Positions 17,411 to 24,700 of a stretch of 64,000 nucleotides of DNA are shown here, piece after piece; position 1 is the stretch's first letter, and each line of letters opens with the position of its first letter. Source of the DNA: JACVRW01 sp963826165. Lineage in GTDB: Bacteria; Actinomycetota; Thermoleophilia; Solirubrobacterales; Thermoleophilaceae. The translations under genes were made by a program, and so were the position numbers. Location of the stretch: contig CAWGWC010000017.1 of NCBI GenBank assembly GCA_963826165.1, positions 1-64,000 on the forward strand. Direction: 5' to 3'. Under the pieces are notes generated by a model. The model saw only the letters and a program-made list of their open reading frames with translations. It made no database searches and was not told where the DNA came from.

Positions 17411-17689
17411 ATGATCGGCTTCATCATCGCGGGATTGATCATCGGGCTGCTGGCGCGCCTCATCCTCCCGGGCAAGCAGCACATCGGGATCCTGTGGACG
17501 CTGGCCCTCGGGGTCCTGGGCTCGGTGATCGGGGGCACCATCGCCAACCTGATCGGCACGGGCGACATCTTCGAGCTCAACGTGATCGGCTTCATCGTCG
17601 CCGTCATCGCGTCGGTGGGCCTGCTCGCGGTGGCGGAGCGCTCAGGCCTGGGCGCCGGCGATGACCGCCAGCGGCTCAACCGCGGCTGA
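17411..17689 (+). CDS. GlsB/YeaQ/YmgE family small membrane protein
   Basis: 92 residues, ATG at 17411. Three hydrophobic helices: FIIAGLIIGLLARLILPG, ILWTLALGVLGSVIGGTIANLIG, and VIGFIVAVIASVGLLAVAE. The RLILPG and GxxGSxxGG patterns are typical of transglycosylase-associated/YeaQ proteins, stress-induced inner-membrane proteins of unclear function. It ends 48 bp inside the convergent ethA-like gene. Confidence 0.88.
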   Translation: MIGFIIAGLIIGLLARLILPGKQHIGILWTLALGVLGSVIGGTIANLIGTGDIFELNVIGFIVAVIASVGLLAVAERSGLGAGDDRQRLNRG

Positions 17690-19168
17690 GTCCCGCCCGG
17701 AGAACTCGAGCGCGCCGTCTTCGACCGCGCCGCGCCTGAGCATCAGGACGTCGCGCGGGTAGTTCTGGTAGAGCCGCCAGGGTGCTCGCTTGCCCTGCCG
17801 CGGGAACAGCTCGATCGAGCGCAGCACGTAGCCCGAGGTCAGGTCGATGAACGGCTCGGTGACGAGGCCGTCGGGCACCCGGGGCGTGCACTGGACGTAG
17901 CCGTGCCGCTCCATGTGGTTGATCAGCCGGCATACGTAGCGGCAGGTGAGGTCGCACTTGAGCGTCCAGGAGGCGTTGGTGTAGCCGATCGCCACCGCGA
18001 GGTTCGGCACCCCGCTGAACATCATGCCCTTGTAGCCGACGGTCGCCGGCAGCTCCACCGGGCTGCCGTCCACTGACAGCTCGATCCCGCCCAGCGCGAG
18101 GAGGTTCAGACCGGTGGCGGTGATTACCACGTCCGCCTCGAGCTCAGCTCCCGAGGACAGCCGCAGTCCGTTCTCGGTGAAGGTCTCGACCCGGTCGGTG
18201 ACCACGGACGCGTCGCCACTGCTCACGCTCCTGAACAGGTCGCCGTCGGGGACGAGGCACATCCGCTGGTCCCAGGGGTCGTAGACCGGGTTGAAGTGCG
18301 TGTCCACCTCATATCCGGCGGGAAGGCTCCTCTCCACGCCCTTGCGGATCACCTTTCTCATGAAGCGTGGGGCCCGGCGGCTGAGCTGAAAGGTGAGCGA
18401 CATCAGCAGTACGTTCTTCCAGCGCACGATGGGATAGGCGAGGCGGGCGGGAAGCAGGCGGCGCAGGCGATCGGCGATCGGGTCGCTGGCGGGCAGCGAG
18501 ACGACGTAGCTCGGCGAGCGCTGGAGCATGGTCACGTGCGCGGCCCGCTCGGCCATCGCCGGCACGAGCGTCACCGCGGTGGCGCCGCTGCCGATCACCA
18601 CCACGCGCTTGCCCGTGTAGTCGAGATCCTCGGGCCAGTGCTGAGGATGCACGAGCTCTCCGCCGAAGCGCTCCGTGCCCTCGAACGCGGGCGTGTAGCC
18701 CTCGTCGTAGCGGTAGTAGCCCGTACAGGACAGCAGGAAGCTGCAGGTGAACGTCACCGGCTCGCCGCCGTGGGTGAGCTCGGCCTCCACCGTCCAGCGC
18801 GCGTCGACGCTGGACCATGCGGCGCGCACGACCCGGTGTCCAAAGCGGATGCGCTCCCCGAGGTCGTACTCCCGCGCGGTCTCGCAGATGTAGTCGAGGA
18901 TCGAGGGCCCGTCGGCGATCGCCTTGGCCTCGCGCCAGGGCCGGAACGAGTAGCCCAGCGTGAACATGTCGGAGTCCGAGCGGATGCCCGGGTAGCGGAA
19001 CAGGTCCCAGGTGCCGCCGATCGCGTCCCGAGCCTCGAGAATGGCGAAGGTCCTGGACGGGCTGTCGCGCCGCAGGTGGCATCCGGCGCCGATGCCCGAG
19101 AGGCCGGCGCCGATGACGATCACGTCGAGGTGCTCGGGCTCTGCGGTTTGCGGCGGGGGAGCGGTCAC
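17642..19168 (-). CDS. ethA: FAD-containing Baeyer-Villiger monooxygenase, EthA-type
   Basis: 508 residues. FAD-binding GAGLSGIGAG near residue 21, the Baeyer-Villiger fingerprint FxGxxxHxxxWP as FGGELVHPQHWP near residue 168, NADPH-binding GSGATAVT near 190, and GTWDLFRYPGIRSDSDM. The line-up with mycobacterial EthA is close along the whole length (IRSDSDMFTLGYSFRPW, NPVYDPWDQRMCLVPDGDLF, GYTNASWTLKCDL). The family oxidises ketones and sulfur compounds, including activation of ethionamide. The GTG start overlaps the upstream SirB1-like stop by 4 bp, so the two are co-translated. Confidence 0.92.
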   Translation of the reverse strand: MTAPPPQTAEPEHLDVIVIGAGLSGIGAGCHLRRDSPSRTFAILEARDAIGGTWDLFRYPGIRSDSDMFTLGYSFRPWREAKAIADGPSILDYICETAREYDLGERIRFGHRVVRAAWSSVDARWTVEAELTHGGEPVTFTCSFLLSCTGYYRYDEGYTPAFEGTERFGGELVHPQHWPEDLDYTGKRVVVIGSGATAVTLVPAMAERAAHVTMLQRSPSYVVSLPASDPIADRLRRLLPARLAYPIVRWKNVLLMSLTFQLSRRAPRFMRKVIRKGVERSLPAGYEVDTHFNPVYDPWDQRMCLVPDGDLFRSVSSGDASVVTDRVETFTENGLRLSSGAELEADVVITATGLNLLALGGIELSVDGSPVELPATVGYKGMMFSGVPNLAVAIGYTNASWTLKCDLTCRYVCRLINHMERHGYVQCTPRVPDGLVTEPFIDLTSGYVLRSIELFPRQGKRAPWRLYQNYPRDVLMLRRGAVEDGALEFSGRDSAAVEPLAVIAGAQA

Positions 19169-19815
19169 GGCGGCCGCGATCCATCATGGCAGCCGAACCC
19201 GGTGCCGCCCTGTTCGCGCGGCAGCGCGGCGCGCAGGCGCCGGGCGCGTGCCGCCGCGTCCGGGTCCCCGCAGGCGCGATGCCGTTCCTCGAGGCCGGCC
19301 AGCATCGCCCACGCAAGCTCGTGCGGACAGTGGCGGCGCAGCTGGTCGGGCGCCCCCAGGTCGCCGTCGTCGGTCGTGTCCACGAGCCACAGCCCCGCTC
19401 CGTCGCTGACGCCCGCGTACCAGGCCAGGCGCGAGGAGAACACGCCGGTCCGCATCCCGGCGCGCCGGCCCAGCTCGGCGGCCACCACAGCGAGCATCAG
19501 CGGATGCCCGACCCTCCCGGCGAGCACAGAATCGAGCAGCAGCCCCTGCGGAGCCCGGGCGTCGGCGGTGAAGCCCGGGTGGCCGGCCAGCAGCTCACCG
19601 ATTTGCTCCGCGCAGACACCGGCGTCTTCGGCGGACACCAGGCCGAACAGCGACCGGCTCAGCTCGTCGAGCGCGAAGTCGGTGTCGGTGACCGCCGGCT
19701 CGCCGGTGAACGCCGCGGCCGCGGCTCCCAGCAGGTCCACCCGGCCGGGGCAGGGCCGGGCGGCCAGGGTCCCGAAGCTCCGAATTCCGTCCCGCACGCG
19801 CTCTCGATGACCCAC
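19165..19815 (-). CDS. transglutaminase-like / SirB1-type protein
   Basis: 216 residues, GTG at 19815. The central part (AEDAGVCAEQIGELLAGH, LLLDSVLAGRVGHPLMLAVV, AAELGRRAGMRTGVF) resembles the transglutaminase-like core of SirB1/UPF0162 proteins. The C-terminal helices (LRRHCPHELAWAMLAGLEERHRA) resemble the TPR-like part of that family. The normal catalytic Cys is not obvious, so a protein-binding role is possible. It is the first gene of an operon with ethA and has a palindromic operator just upstream. Confidence 0.65.
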   Translation of the reverse strand: MGHRERVRDGIRSFGTLAARPCPGRVDLLGAAAAAFTGEPAVTDTDFALDELSRSLFGLVSAEDAGVCAEQIGELLAGHPGFTADARAPQGLLLDSVLAGRVGHPLMLAVVAAELGRRAGMRTGVFSSRLAWYAGVSDGAGLWLVDTTDDGDLGAPDQLRRHCPHELAWAMLAGLEERHRACGDPDAAARARRLRAALPREQGGTGFGCHDGSRPP

Positions 19816-19831
19816 CGCGTCGCTCCTCGAA

Positions 19832-19845
19832 TTAGGGTGCCCTAA
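19832..19845. promoter_or_regulatory. palindromic operator TTAGGG-TG-CCCTAA
   Basis: A perfect palindrome with 6-bp arms and a 2-bp centre, 17 bp before the GTG of the SirB1-like/ethA operon. The half-site TTAGG/CCTAA is the signature of DtxR/IdeR-family metal-dependent boxes, though the spacing is shorter than the 19-bp iron box. A TetR-type (EthR-like) site is another option. Confidence 0.6.
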
Positions 19846-19936
19846 CTACGAGCGCGGAGTCATATCAGACCGTCGCGGTAGGTGTTCGAGCGCAGCGTGG
19901 GGCAGGATCCGGCGCTCGGCGCCCGAATCCCCAGCC

Positions 19937-20359
19937 ATGTCAACGGACCGAAGCATGGACGCACACCGGCCGGGCGCAGTCACAGTCGTGGTGGTGGTGA
20001 TGTACATCCAGGGCGTGTTCCAGATCCTGGCTGGGCTGTTCGCGTTCATCGAGCGCAACGACGTCGGTCTACGCGCTCATTACGACGCCTCGAGTGGCAC
20101 GATCGCCGCCTTCGGGATCACCATCATCATCATCGGCGTGATCGTGCTCCTGCTGGCGTCGGCGCTGGGTCGGGGGAGCAACTTCGTACGCCTGTTCATC
20201 GGGATCGTCTCCGCCATCAACCTCGGCGTCGCGGTCTGGGGACTGATCGCCTTCGAGGGCACCGCGCGGGCGAACTCGCTCTGGCAGGCCCTGATCTCGG
20301 GCCTCACGCTCTACCTGCTGTTCGGGCGGCCCGACAGCCAGGCCTACTTCGCACGCTGA
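19937..20359 (+). CDS. four-helix membrane protein of unknown function
   Basis: 140 residues, ATG at 19937 (another at 19955). Four hydrophobic segments: VTVVVVVMYIQGVFQILAGL, AAFGITIIIIGVIVLLLAS, LFIGIVSAINLGVAVWGLIA and ANSLWQALISGLTLYLLFG. The motifs YIQGVFQILAGLFAFIERND and LYLLFGRPDSQAYF recur in actinobacterial membrane proteins without assigned role. The metallophosphoesterase follows directly, its start overlapping this stop. Confidence 0.8.
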   Translation: MSTDRSMDAHRPGAVTVVVVVMYIQGVFQILAGLFAFIERNDVGLRAHYDASSGTIAAFGITIIIIGVIVLLLASALGRGSNFVRLFIGIVSAINLGVAVWGLIAFEGTARANSLWQALISGLTLYLLFGRPDSQAYFAR

Positions 20360-21222
20360 GTACGCACGGTGGCACCCCGGCGCCGGCGGCCGAGCCGGCC
20401 TGGCGCCGGACCGTCCATTGTCTCGGCGACCTGCACGCCGGGGCCATCACGCCCGTCCGCCTCGACGCGCTCGTCGCGGACATCGGGACGCTCAGGGCCC
20501 CGGCGCTTCACCTGCAGATCGGTGACGCGACCGAGCTCGGCCTCCCGGGCGAGGATGCCATCGCACTGGCCTTCCTCGACGGCCTCCCCGGCCCCTGGGC
20601 GGCGGTGCTGGGCAACCACGACATCATGCGCGGGGGCCGGACGGTCTCGGCCTGGGCGCGCCGCTACGGCAACCCGTCGCAGAACTTCACCGTGGATCTC
20701 GGCTTCGCGCGGCTGATCGCGCTAGGGCCATCACGCAGCCGGCCCGGCGCGCGCTCGGGACGGCTGTCGGAGCGGACTCTCGCCTTCCTCAACCGTGAGC
20801 TCTCGCGCGGGCCGGAGAACTGCTGGATCGCCTGCCACTGGCCGCTGCTGCGAACGGTGATGGGCGATCCCGAGCTGCACTTCACTTCGGCGATGGCGGC
20901 CTTCCACGCCAAGCCCGACACGGACATCCGGGCCATTCTCTCCCGCCATGAGAACGCCCGGCTGTGGCTCTCGGGTCACACCCACTCGCCCCTCAGCTCC
21001 CCGGGCCTGATCAGGCGGGTGAAGCTCGCCGAGCGGCGCTCGATCCTCGCGATCAACGTGTCCGCGTTGGTGGGAGTGGGCAAGCGGCGGGACCCGCGGG
21101 ACCCGCTCTGCTCGCTCTTTGTCACCCAGCGGCCGGGGAGCATCGAGGTCCGCGCGCGCGACCACCGCGCCGGGGAGTGGCGCAACGTCGACGGCCGTGG
21201 CGTGACGAGCCTGCCGCTCTGA
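20356..21222 (+). CDS. calcineurin-like metallophosphoesterase
   Basis: About 288 residues with the five family motifs: GDLHAG (DxH), IGDATEL (GD), LGNHDI (GNHD), ACHWPL (H) and SGHTHSP (GHxH), which together bind two metals. Members hydrolyse phosphomono- or diesters such as nucleotides or nucleic-acid ends. There is no ATG, GTG or TTG between the upstream frame and the first motif. The only candidate is CTG at 20356, overlapping the previous gene's TGA as CTGA. A start by re-initiation at CTG is therefore proposed. It precedes an isochorismatase-type hydrolase and a LigD phosphoesterase domain on the same strand. Confidence 0.85.
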   Translation: MSTHGGTPAPAAEPAWRRTVHCLGDLHAGAITPVRLDALVADIGTLRAPALHLQIGDATELGLPGEDAIALAFLDGLPGPWAAVLGNHDIMRGGRTVSAWARRYGNPSQNFTVDLGFARLIALGPSRSRPGARSGRLSERTLAFLNRELSRGPENCWIACHWPLLRTVMGDPELHFTSAMAAFHAKPDTDIRAILSRHENARLWLSGHTHSPLSSPGLIRRVKLAERRSILAINVSALVGVGKRRDPRDPLCSLFVTQRPGSIEVRARDHRAGEWRNVDGRGVTSLPL

Positions 21223-21234
21223 TCACGCGTTACC

Positions 21235-21825
21235 GTGCGGTCCGTGGGATCGCTGATCGCCCGGGACGACTCGCTGCTGGCGGTGATCGACACGCAGCGC
21301 GGCTTCCTCGAGCGCGTCGAGGGGCCGCGGGCCGGCTCCTTCCTCGAGCGGATCAGCTGGTTGGTGGGGGTCGCAGTGAGACTCGACGTGCCCGTGGTGG
21401 TGACGGTGGAGAACCCGGCCGACTGGGGCGGGGTGCACCCGGCGGTGGCCGCCGAGCTGCCCCGCCACGTGGTGGTTCACGAGAAGCGAAGCTTCGCTCT
21501 GGGCGAGGACCCGCAGATCTGGCAGACCGTCTCCTCGCTCGGCCGCTCCACGGTGATCCTCTGCGGGATGGAGACCGACGTGTGCGTGGCCCAGTCCGCC
21601 CTCGGGCTGGCGGACGCCGGCCTGCGGCCGCATGTGGTGGCCGACGCCACCTCGTCGCCCCGTGACGGCCACGAGCTCGGGCTCGAGCGGCTGCGCGGCG
21701 CGGGCGTGCCGCTGGTCTCGGCCAAGGGGGTGTTCATGGAGTGGGTGCGCACACCGGAGGCCTGCCGTGCCTTCGAGGAGGCCCATCCCGAGCTGTTCGA
21801 CTCGCGGGCGCCGGTGCTGATCTGA
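21235..21825 (+). CDS. isochorismatase-family cysteine hydrolase
   Basis: 196 residues, GTG at 21235 (GTG 21244 also possible). Catalytic triad visible: Asp in LLAVIDTQRGF near residue 19, Lys in VVHEKRSFAL near residue 84, and Cys in GMETDVCVAQSALG near residue 119. These enzymes hydrolyse isochorismate, nicotinamide, ureido- or peroxyureido compounds. No neighbour fixes the substrate. It lies 12 bp after the metallophosphoesterase and its TGA is overlapped by the next gene's probable CTG start. Confidence 0.85.
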   Translation: MRSVGSLIARDDSLLAVIDTQRGFLERVEGPRAGSFLERISWLVGVAVRLDVPVVVTVENPADWGGVHPAVAAELPRHVVVHEKRSFALGEDPQIWQTVSSLGRSTVILCGMETDVCVAQSALGLADAGLRPHVVADATSSPRDGHELGLERLRGAGVPLVSAKGVFMEWVRTPEACRAFEEAHPELFDSRAPVLI

Positions 21826-22388
21826 GCGGCGCGACGGGAACCTCGGGTGGCTTCGTGGTCCAGCTCCACGACGCCACGAGCCGCCACTACGACTTCCGGC
21901 TCGAGGTCGATGGAGTGCTGCGCTCGTGGGCGGTGCCGCGCGGGCCGTCGCTGGATCCGGCGCAGCGGCGGCTGGCCCAGCCCGTCGCCGACCACGCCCT
22001 CGAGCACGCCGACTTCGAAGGCGTGATCCCCGACGCGCCGCGGGGGACCGGCGCCGTGATCATCTGGGACCGCGGGACCTACACGGCCCGCGGGAACGCC
22101 TCCGCCGCCCAGGCGCTGGCCTCCGGCCACCTGGGCTTCGAGCTGCACGGACAGAAGCTCCGCGGCGGCTGGGCCCTGACGCGGGTGGCCGAGGCTCCGG
22201 ACGAGCGCTGGGTGCTGGTCAAGATGCGCGACGACAGCGCCGACCGCGACGGCGACCTGGTGGCCGAGCGCCCGGAGTCCGTCGTCTCGGGTCTGACCGT
22301 GGATCAGCTGGCGGCTCAGCCGCCCACGACGACCGCGGCGGGCACCAACAGGTACTCGACGAAGAAGAGGGCCCAGATCCGCATGTAG
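21822..22388 (+). CDS. standalone LigD-type 3'-phosphoesterase (PE) domain protein
   Basis: About 188 residues. The DNA polymerase/ligase N-terminal PE domain opens at FVVQLHDATSRHYDFRLEVDG with the conserved His, His, Asp and Arg, then WAVPRGPSLDP, HALEHADFEGVIP, GAVIIWDRGTY and LHGQKLRGGWAL. PE domains trim 3'-ribonucleotides and 3'-phosphates at DNA breaks during non-homologous end joining. No ligase or primase domain, and no ku gene, is present here. The only start near the domain is CTG at 21822 in a CTGA overlap with the upstream stop. Its last 73 bp overlap the convergent prenyltransferase gene. Confidence 0.85.
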   Translation: MSGATGTSGGFVVQLHDATSRHYDFRLEVDGVLRSWAVPRGPSLDPAQRRLAQPVADHALEHADFEGVIPDAPRGTGAVIIWDRGTYTARGNASAAQALASGHLGFELHGQKLRGGWALTRVAEAPDERWVLVKMRDDSADRDGDLVAERPESVVSGLTVDQLAAQPPTTTAAGTNRYSTKKRAQIRM

Positions 22389-23281
22389 AAGCGGGTGAAG
22401 CCGGCGGGGTCACCCGGGTCGACCCGGACCGCGAGCACGAGCAGCACGGCGAGGCAGGCGAGGTGGCCCACCGCCAGGAGCCACGGCGAGGCGTCGTCCA
22501 CCAGCAGCGGCGCCGCCACCGCCATGCCGAGATAGCCGGCCACCAGAGCGGCCATGCCCATCCGGAAGGCGGTGCGCGCACCCAGCCGCACGGTGAACGT
22601 GCCGATGCGATAGCGCCGGTCGCCCTCGGCGTCGGGTACGTCCTTCAGCACGGCGATCGCGAACGAGAAGGGCAGAACGAAGAGCGTGAGAGCCACGATC
22701 ACATCGGGCAGCGGGCTGAGCTCGGCCCGCCCGCCGAGCGAGGAGGCGAAGTGCAGGTAGACGCCGAGGTTGACCACGAGCGCGCGTACCACCGAGATGC
22801 TGGCCGCGGCGAGCGCCGGGTAGCGCTTGAGGCGCAGCGGAGGAGAGGAGTAGGCCGTGCCGACCGCCAGAGCGCTGCCCACGGCCACGGTCTCCACCCA
22901 GCCCTGGCTCAGAGCCAGCCCGAGGGACAGCAGCGCGCAGGCCGCCACTATCCACCACGCCGCCCGCAGGCTCAGCCGGCCCGCGGCGATGGGGAGGCCG
23001 GGCTTGTTGATGCGGTCGATCTCCACGTCCTCGCACTGATTGAGACCGACGATGTAGACGTTTACGGCGGCGCCCGCGATCAGCGTCGCCGCGAGGTCGC
23101 CCAGGCCGGAGCCCACAGCCACGCCCGGCAGCAGGGTGGCCGCGATCACGTAGATCCCGACGATGCTCAGCGAGGTGCCCACGAGCGTGTGCGGGCGAGA
23201 GAACTGCCACAACGTGACCAGGGCCGCGAGCGGCGTGGCCGCCGCGCCCGCCCGCCGAGCTCCTGCCGACGTCGCGTCCAC
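22316..23281 (-). CDS. UbiA-family prenyltransferase, homogentisate phytyltransferase-like
   Basis: 321 residues, GTG at 23281; integral membrane protein with about nine helices. Both Mg/prenyl-diphosphate motifs are present: NQCEDVEIDRINKPGLPIAAG (NxxxDxxxD) near residue 82 and KDVPDAEGDRRYRIGTFTV near residue 210. The opening LWQFSRPHTLVGTSLS and the VVRALVVNLGVYLHF stretch match homogentisate phytyl/solanesyl transferases (Slr1736/VTE2) better than UbiA or MenA. Those enzymes prenylate and decarboxylate homogentisate in tocopherol and plastoquinone synthesis. It follows the methyltransferase stop by 3 bp. Aromatic substrate and chain length are open. Confidence 0.9.
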   Translation of the reverse strand: MDATSAGARRAGAAATPLAALVTLWQFSRPHTLVGTSLSIVGIYVIAATLLPGVAVGSGLGDLAATLIAGAAVNVYIVGLNQCEDVEIDRINKPGLPIAAGRLSLRAAWWIVAACALLSLGLALSQGWVETVAVGSALAVGTAYSSPPLRLKRYPALAAASISVVRALVVNLGVYLHFASSLGGRAELSPLPDVIVALTLFVLPFSFAIAVLKDVPDAEGDRRYRIGTFTVRLGARTAFRMGMAALVAGYLGMAVAAPLLVDDASPWLLAVGHLACLAVLLVLAVRVDPGDPAGFTRFYMRIWALFFVEYLLVPAAVVVGG

Positions 23282-23284
23282 GGC

Positions 23285-24091
23285 TCAGCCGCGCGCCGCC
23301 CGGCGGGCGCGCAGGTTGAGAAAGACACCCACCGGCACGAACACCAGGCCGGCCAGCGCGCCCGCGGCGAAGCGCCCCACGCGGCGCGGGGTCCACGACT
23401 CGTCGACCTGTTCCGAGGGCGCGGCGTCGCGCGTGGGCGGCGGACCCTGATCGGTGGCCCGCCCGGAGATGGCCACGCCGTAGCCGGCGTCCTTCGGCCG
23501 GCCGTCCCAGGGCGCACCGAAGCGGCGCAGCTCGATGTCCGCGAATCCGGCCTCGGTGAACCAGCGGCGGTAGTCGTCCTCGCTCGGGAACAGCATCCAG
23601 GCGTCGGCCAGGAACCGGGCAACGCGGTTCCGGGGCGGCAGCGGCCCGACGATCAGCGCGGTGCCACCCGGGCGAACCACCCGGTGCGCCTCGGCGATCG
23701 CCCGCCCCGGGTCGGGCCAGTACTCGATGCTGCCGCACGACACGTAGCGGTCGAACGAGTCGTCGGCGAAGGGCAGCCTCTCCGCGTCACCCAGGAGCTT
23801 CGCGCAGCCCGCGAGCTCGGGCTTGCGTCTCGCGCGGCCGAGTTGATCCGGGCTCTGATCGAGCATGGTCACGTGCTCCGGTGCAACGCGTTCGACGATG
23901 CCCTCGGTGGAGAAGCCGGTGCCGGCGCCGACATCGAGCGTGGACAGGCCGGGCTCGTGGAGACGGGCCAGCTCGAGCGCCTCGGTCCTGAGGCCCGGCG
24001 TCCAGAACAGCGGGTTGACCCAGCGGTCGTAGAGGGGCGAGACGAACCGGTAGAACCAGTAAGCCTCCTTCTTGTGCTGTATCGACCGCAA
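23285..24091 (-). CDS. MPBQ/MSBQ methyltransferase-like (VTE3-type), C-terminal membrane anchor
   Basis: 268 residues, TTG at 24091 with GGAAAGG eight bases upstream. It opens QHKKEAYWFYRFVSPLYD, then SAM motif I LDVGAGTGFSTEGIV near residue 52, then TMLDQSPDQLGRARRK, GDAERLPFADDSFDRYVS and CGSIEYWPDP. Later come FLADAWMLFPSEDDY and a C-terminal hydrophobic anchor (ALAGLVFVPVGVFL). This is the signature of plant/archaeal-type 2-methyl-6-phytyl-benzoquinol methyltransferase, not the cyanobacterial Sll0418 type. It would C-methylate a prenylated benzoquinol. It is immediately followed by the prenyltransferase gene, forming a two-gene operon. Confidence 0.9.
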   Translation of the reverse strand: MRSIQHKKEAYWFYRFVSPLYDRWVNPLFWTPGLRTEALELARLHEPGLSTLDVGAGTGFSTEGIVERVAPEHVTMLDQSPDQLGRARRKPELAGCAKLLGDAERLPFADDSFDRYVSCGSIEYWPDPGRAIAEAHRVVRPGGTALIVGPLPPRNRVARFLADAWMLFPSEDDYRRWFTEAGFADIELRRFGAPWDGRPKDAGYGVAISGRATDQGPPPTRDAAPSEQVDESWTPRRVGRFAAGALAGLVFVPVGVFLNLRARRAARG

Positions 24092-24130
24092 GCGTGGCCT
24101 TTCCGGCTCGGGAAAGCGTAGGACACTGAA

Positions 24131-24700
24131 ATGGCTTTGCCACGCCTCGACGATTGGCTACCCAATCCCGCGGTACGGACCCACCACCGGCGGTCCAGTC
24201 TGGTGGATGCGGGCGAGCTCTGGCGCGCCGCGTTCGGACTCCGCCTGTCCGACACGGTGGCACTCGGGCGCCTGATCCGCTGGCGCATTCCCGAGACGCC
24301 GGCGCAGCAGACCTTCGGCGAACTGTTTCGCAGCTACCCGTTCACCGTGCTCGAGGAGAACGAGACCTCCCTCGTCTCCGGCCTCTGCGGTCGCATCTGG
24401 ACGCTCGCGCGCGACTATCCCGAACTGGCCGGAGCCGAGGCCTTCCGCGATTGGGACGAGGAGGGCACGGTGCGAGTGCTGTTCGCGCACTGGGCCGAAC
24501 CGACGGTGGACGGCGAAGCCGAGCTCGTGTCAGAGGCCCGCATCGATCCGGTCGACGACGGAGCCGGCCTGCGGCTGCGCGCCCTCTGGACGGCGGTGGG
24601 CCCCTTCGAGCGACTGGTGGGGGCGGAGGCGCTGAGCGCGGCGGTCAAGCGTGCTGAGAGCCGAGCTCCAGACCGGCCAGCGGAGAACTCGCGTCGATGA
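24131..24700 (+). CDS. uncharacterised protein, DUF2867/SRPBCC-like
   Basis: 189 residues, ATG at 24131 with GGACAC upstream. It opens LPRLDDWLPNPAVRTHHR, then ELWRAAFGLRLSDTVALGR, and ends FERLVGAEALSAAVKRAES. The alternation of strands and helices suggests a lipid/aromatic-binding START-like or DUF2867 fold, but I do not recognise it firmly. It is divergent from the methyltransferase (40 bp) and convergent with the tocopherol-cyclase-like gene (56-bp overlap), so it lies inside the cluster. It could bind a hydrophobic intermediate; that is speculation from position. Confidence 0.7.
   Translation: MALPRLDDWLPNPAVRTHHRRSSLVDAGELWRAAFGLRLSDTVALGRLIRWRIPETPAQQTFGELFRSYPFTVLEENETSLVSGLCGRIWTLARDYPELAGAEAFRDWDEEGTVRVLFAHWAEPTVDGEAELVSEARIDPVDDGAGLRLRALWTAVGPFERLVGAEALSAAVKRAESRAPDRPAENSRR

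Noticed and set aside
21926..24121. 731-residue plus-strand frame across the prenyltransferase and methyltransferase region.
   Set aside because: Translation is Arg/Gly/Pro-rich without motifs and lies opposite genes with clear conserved blocks.
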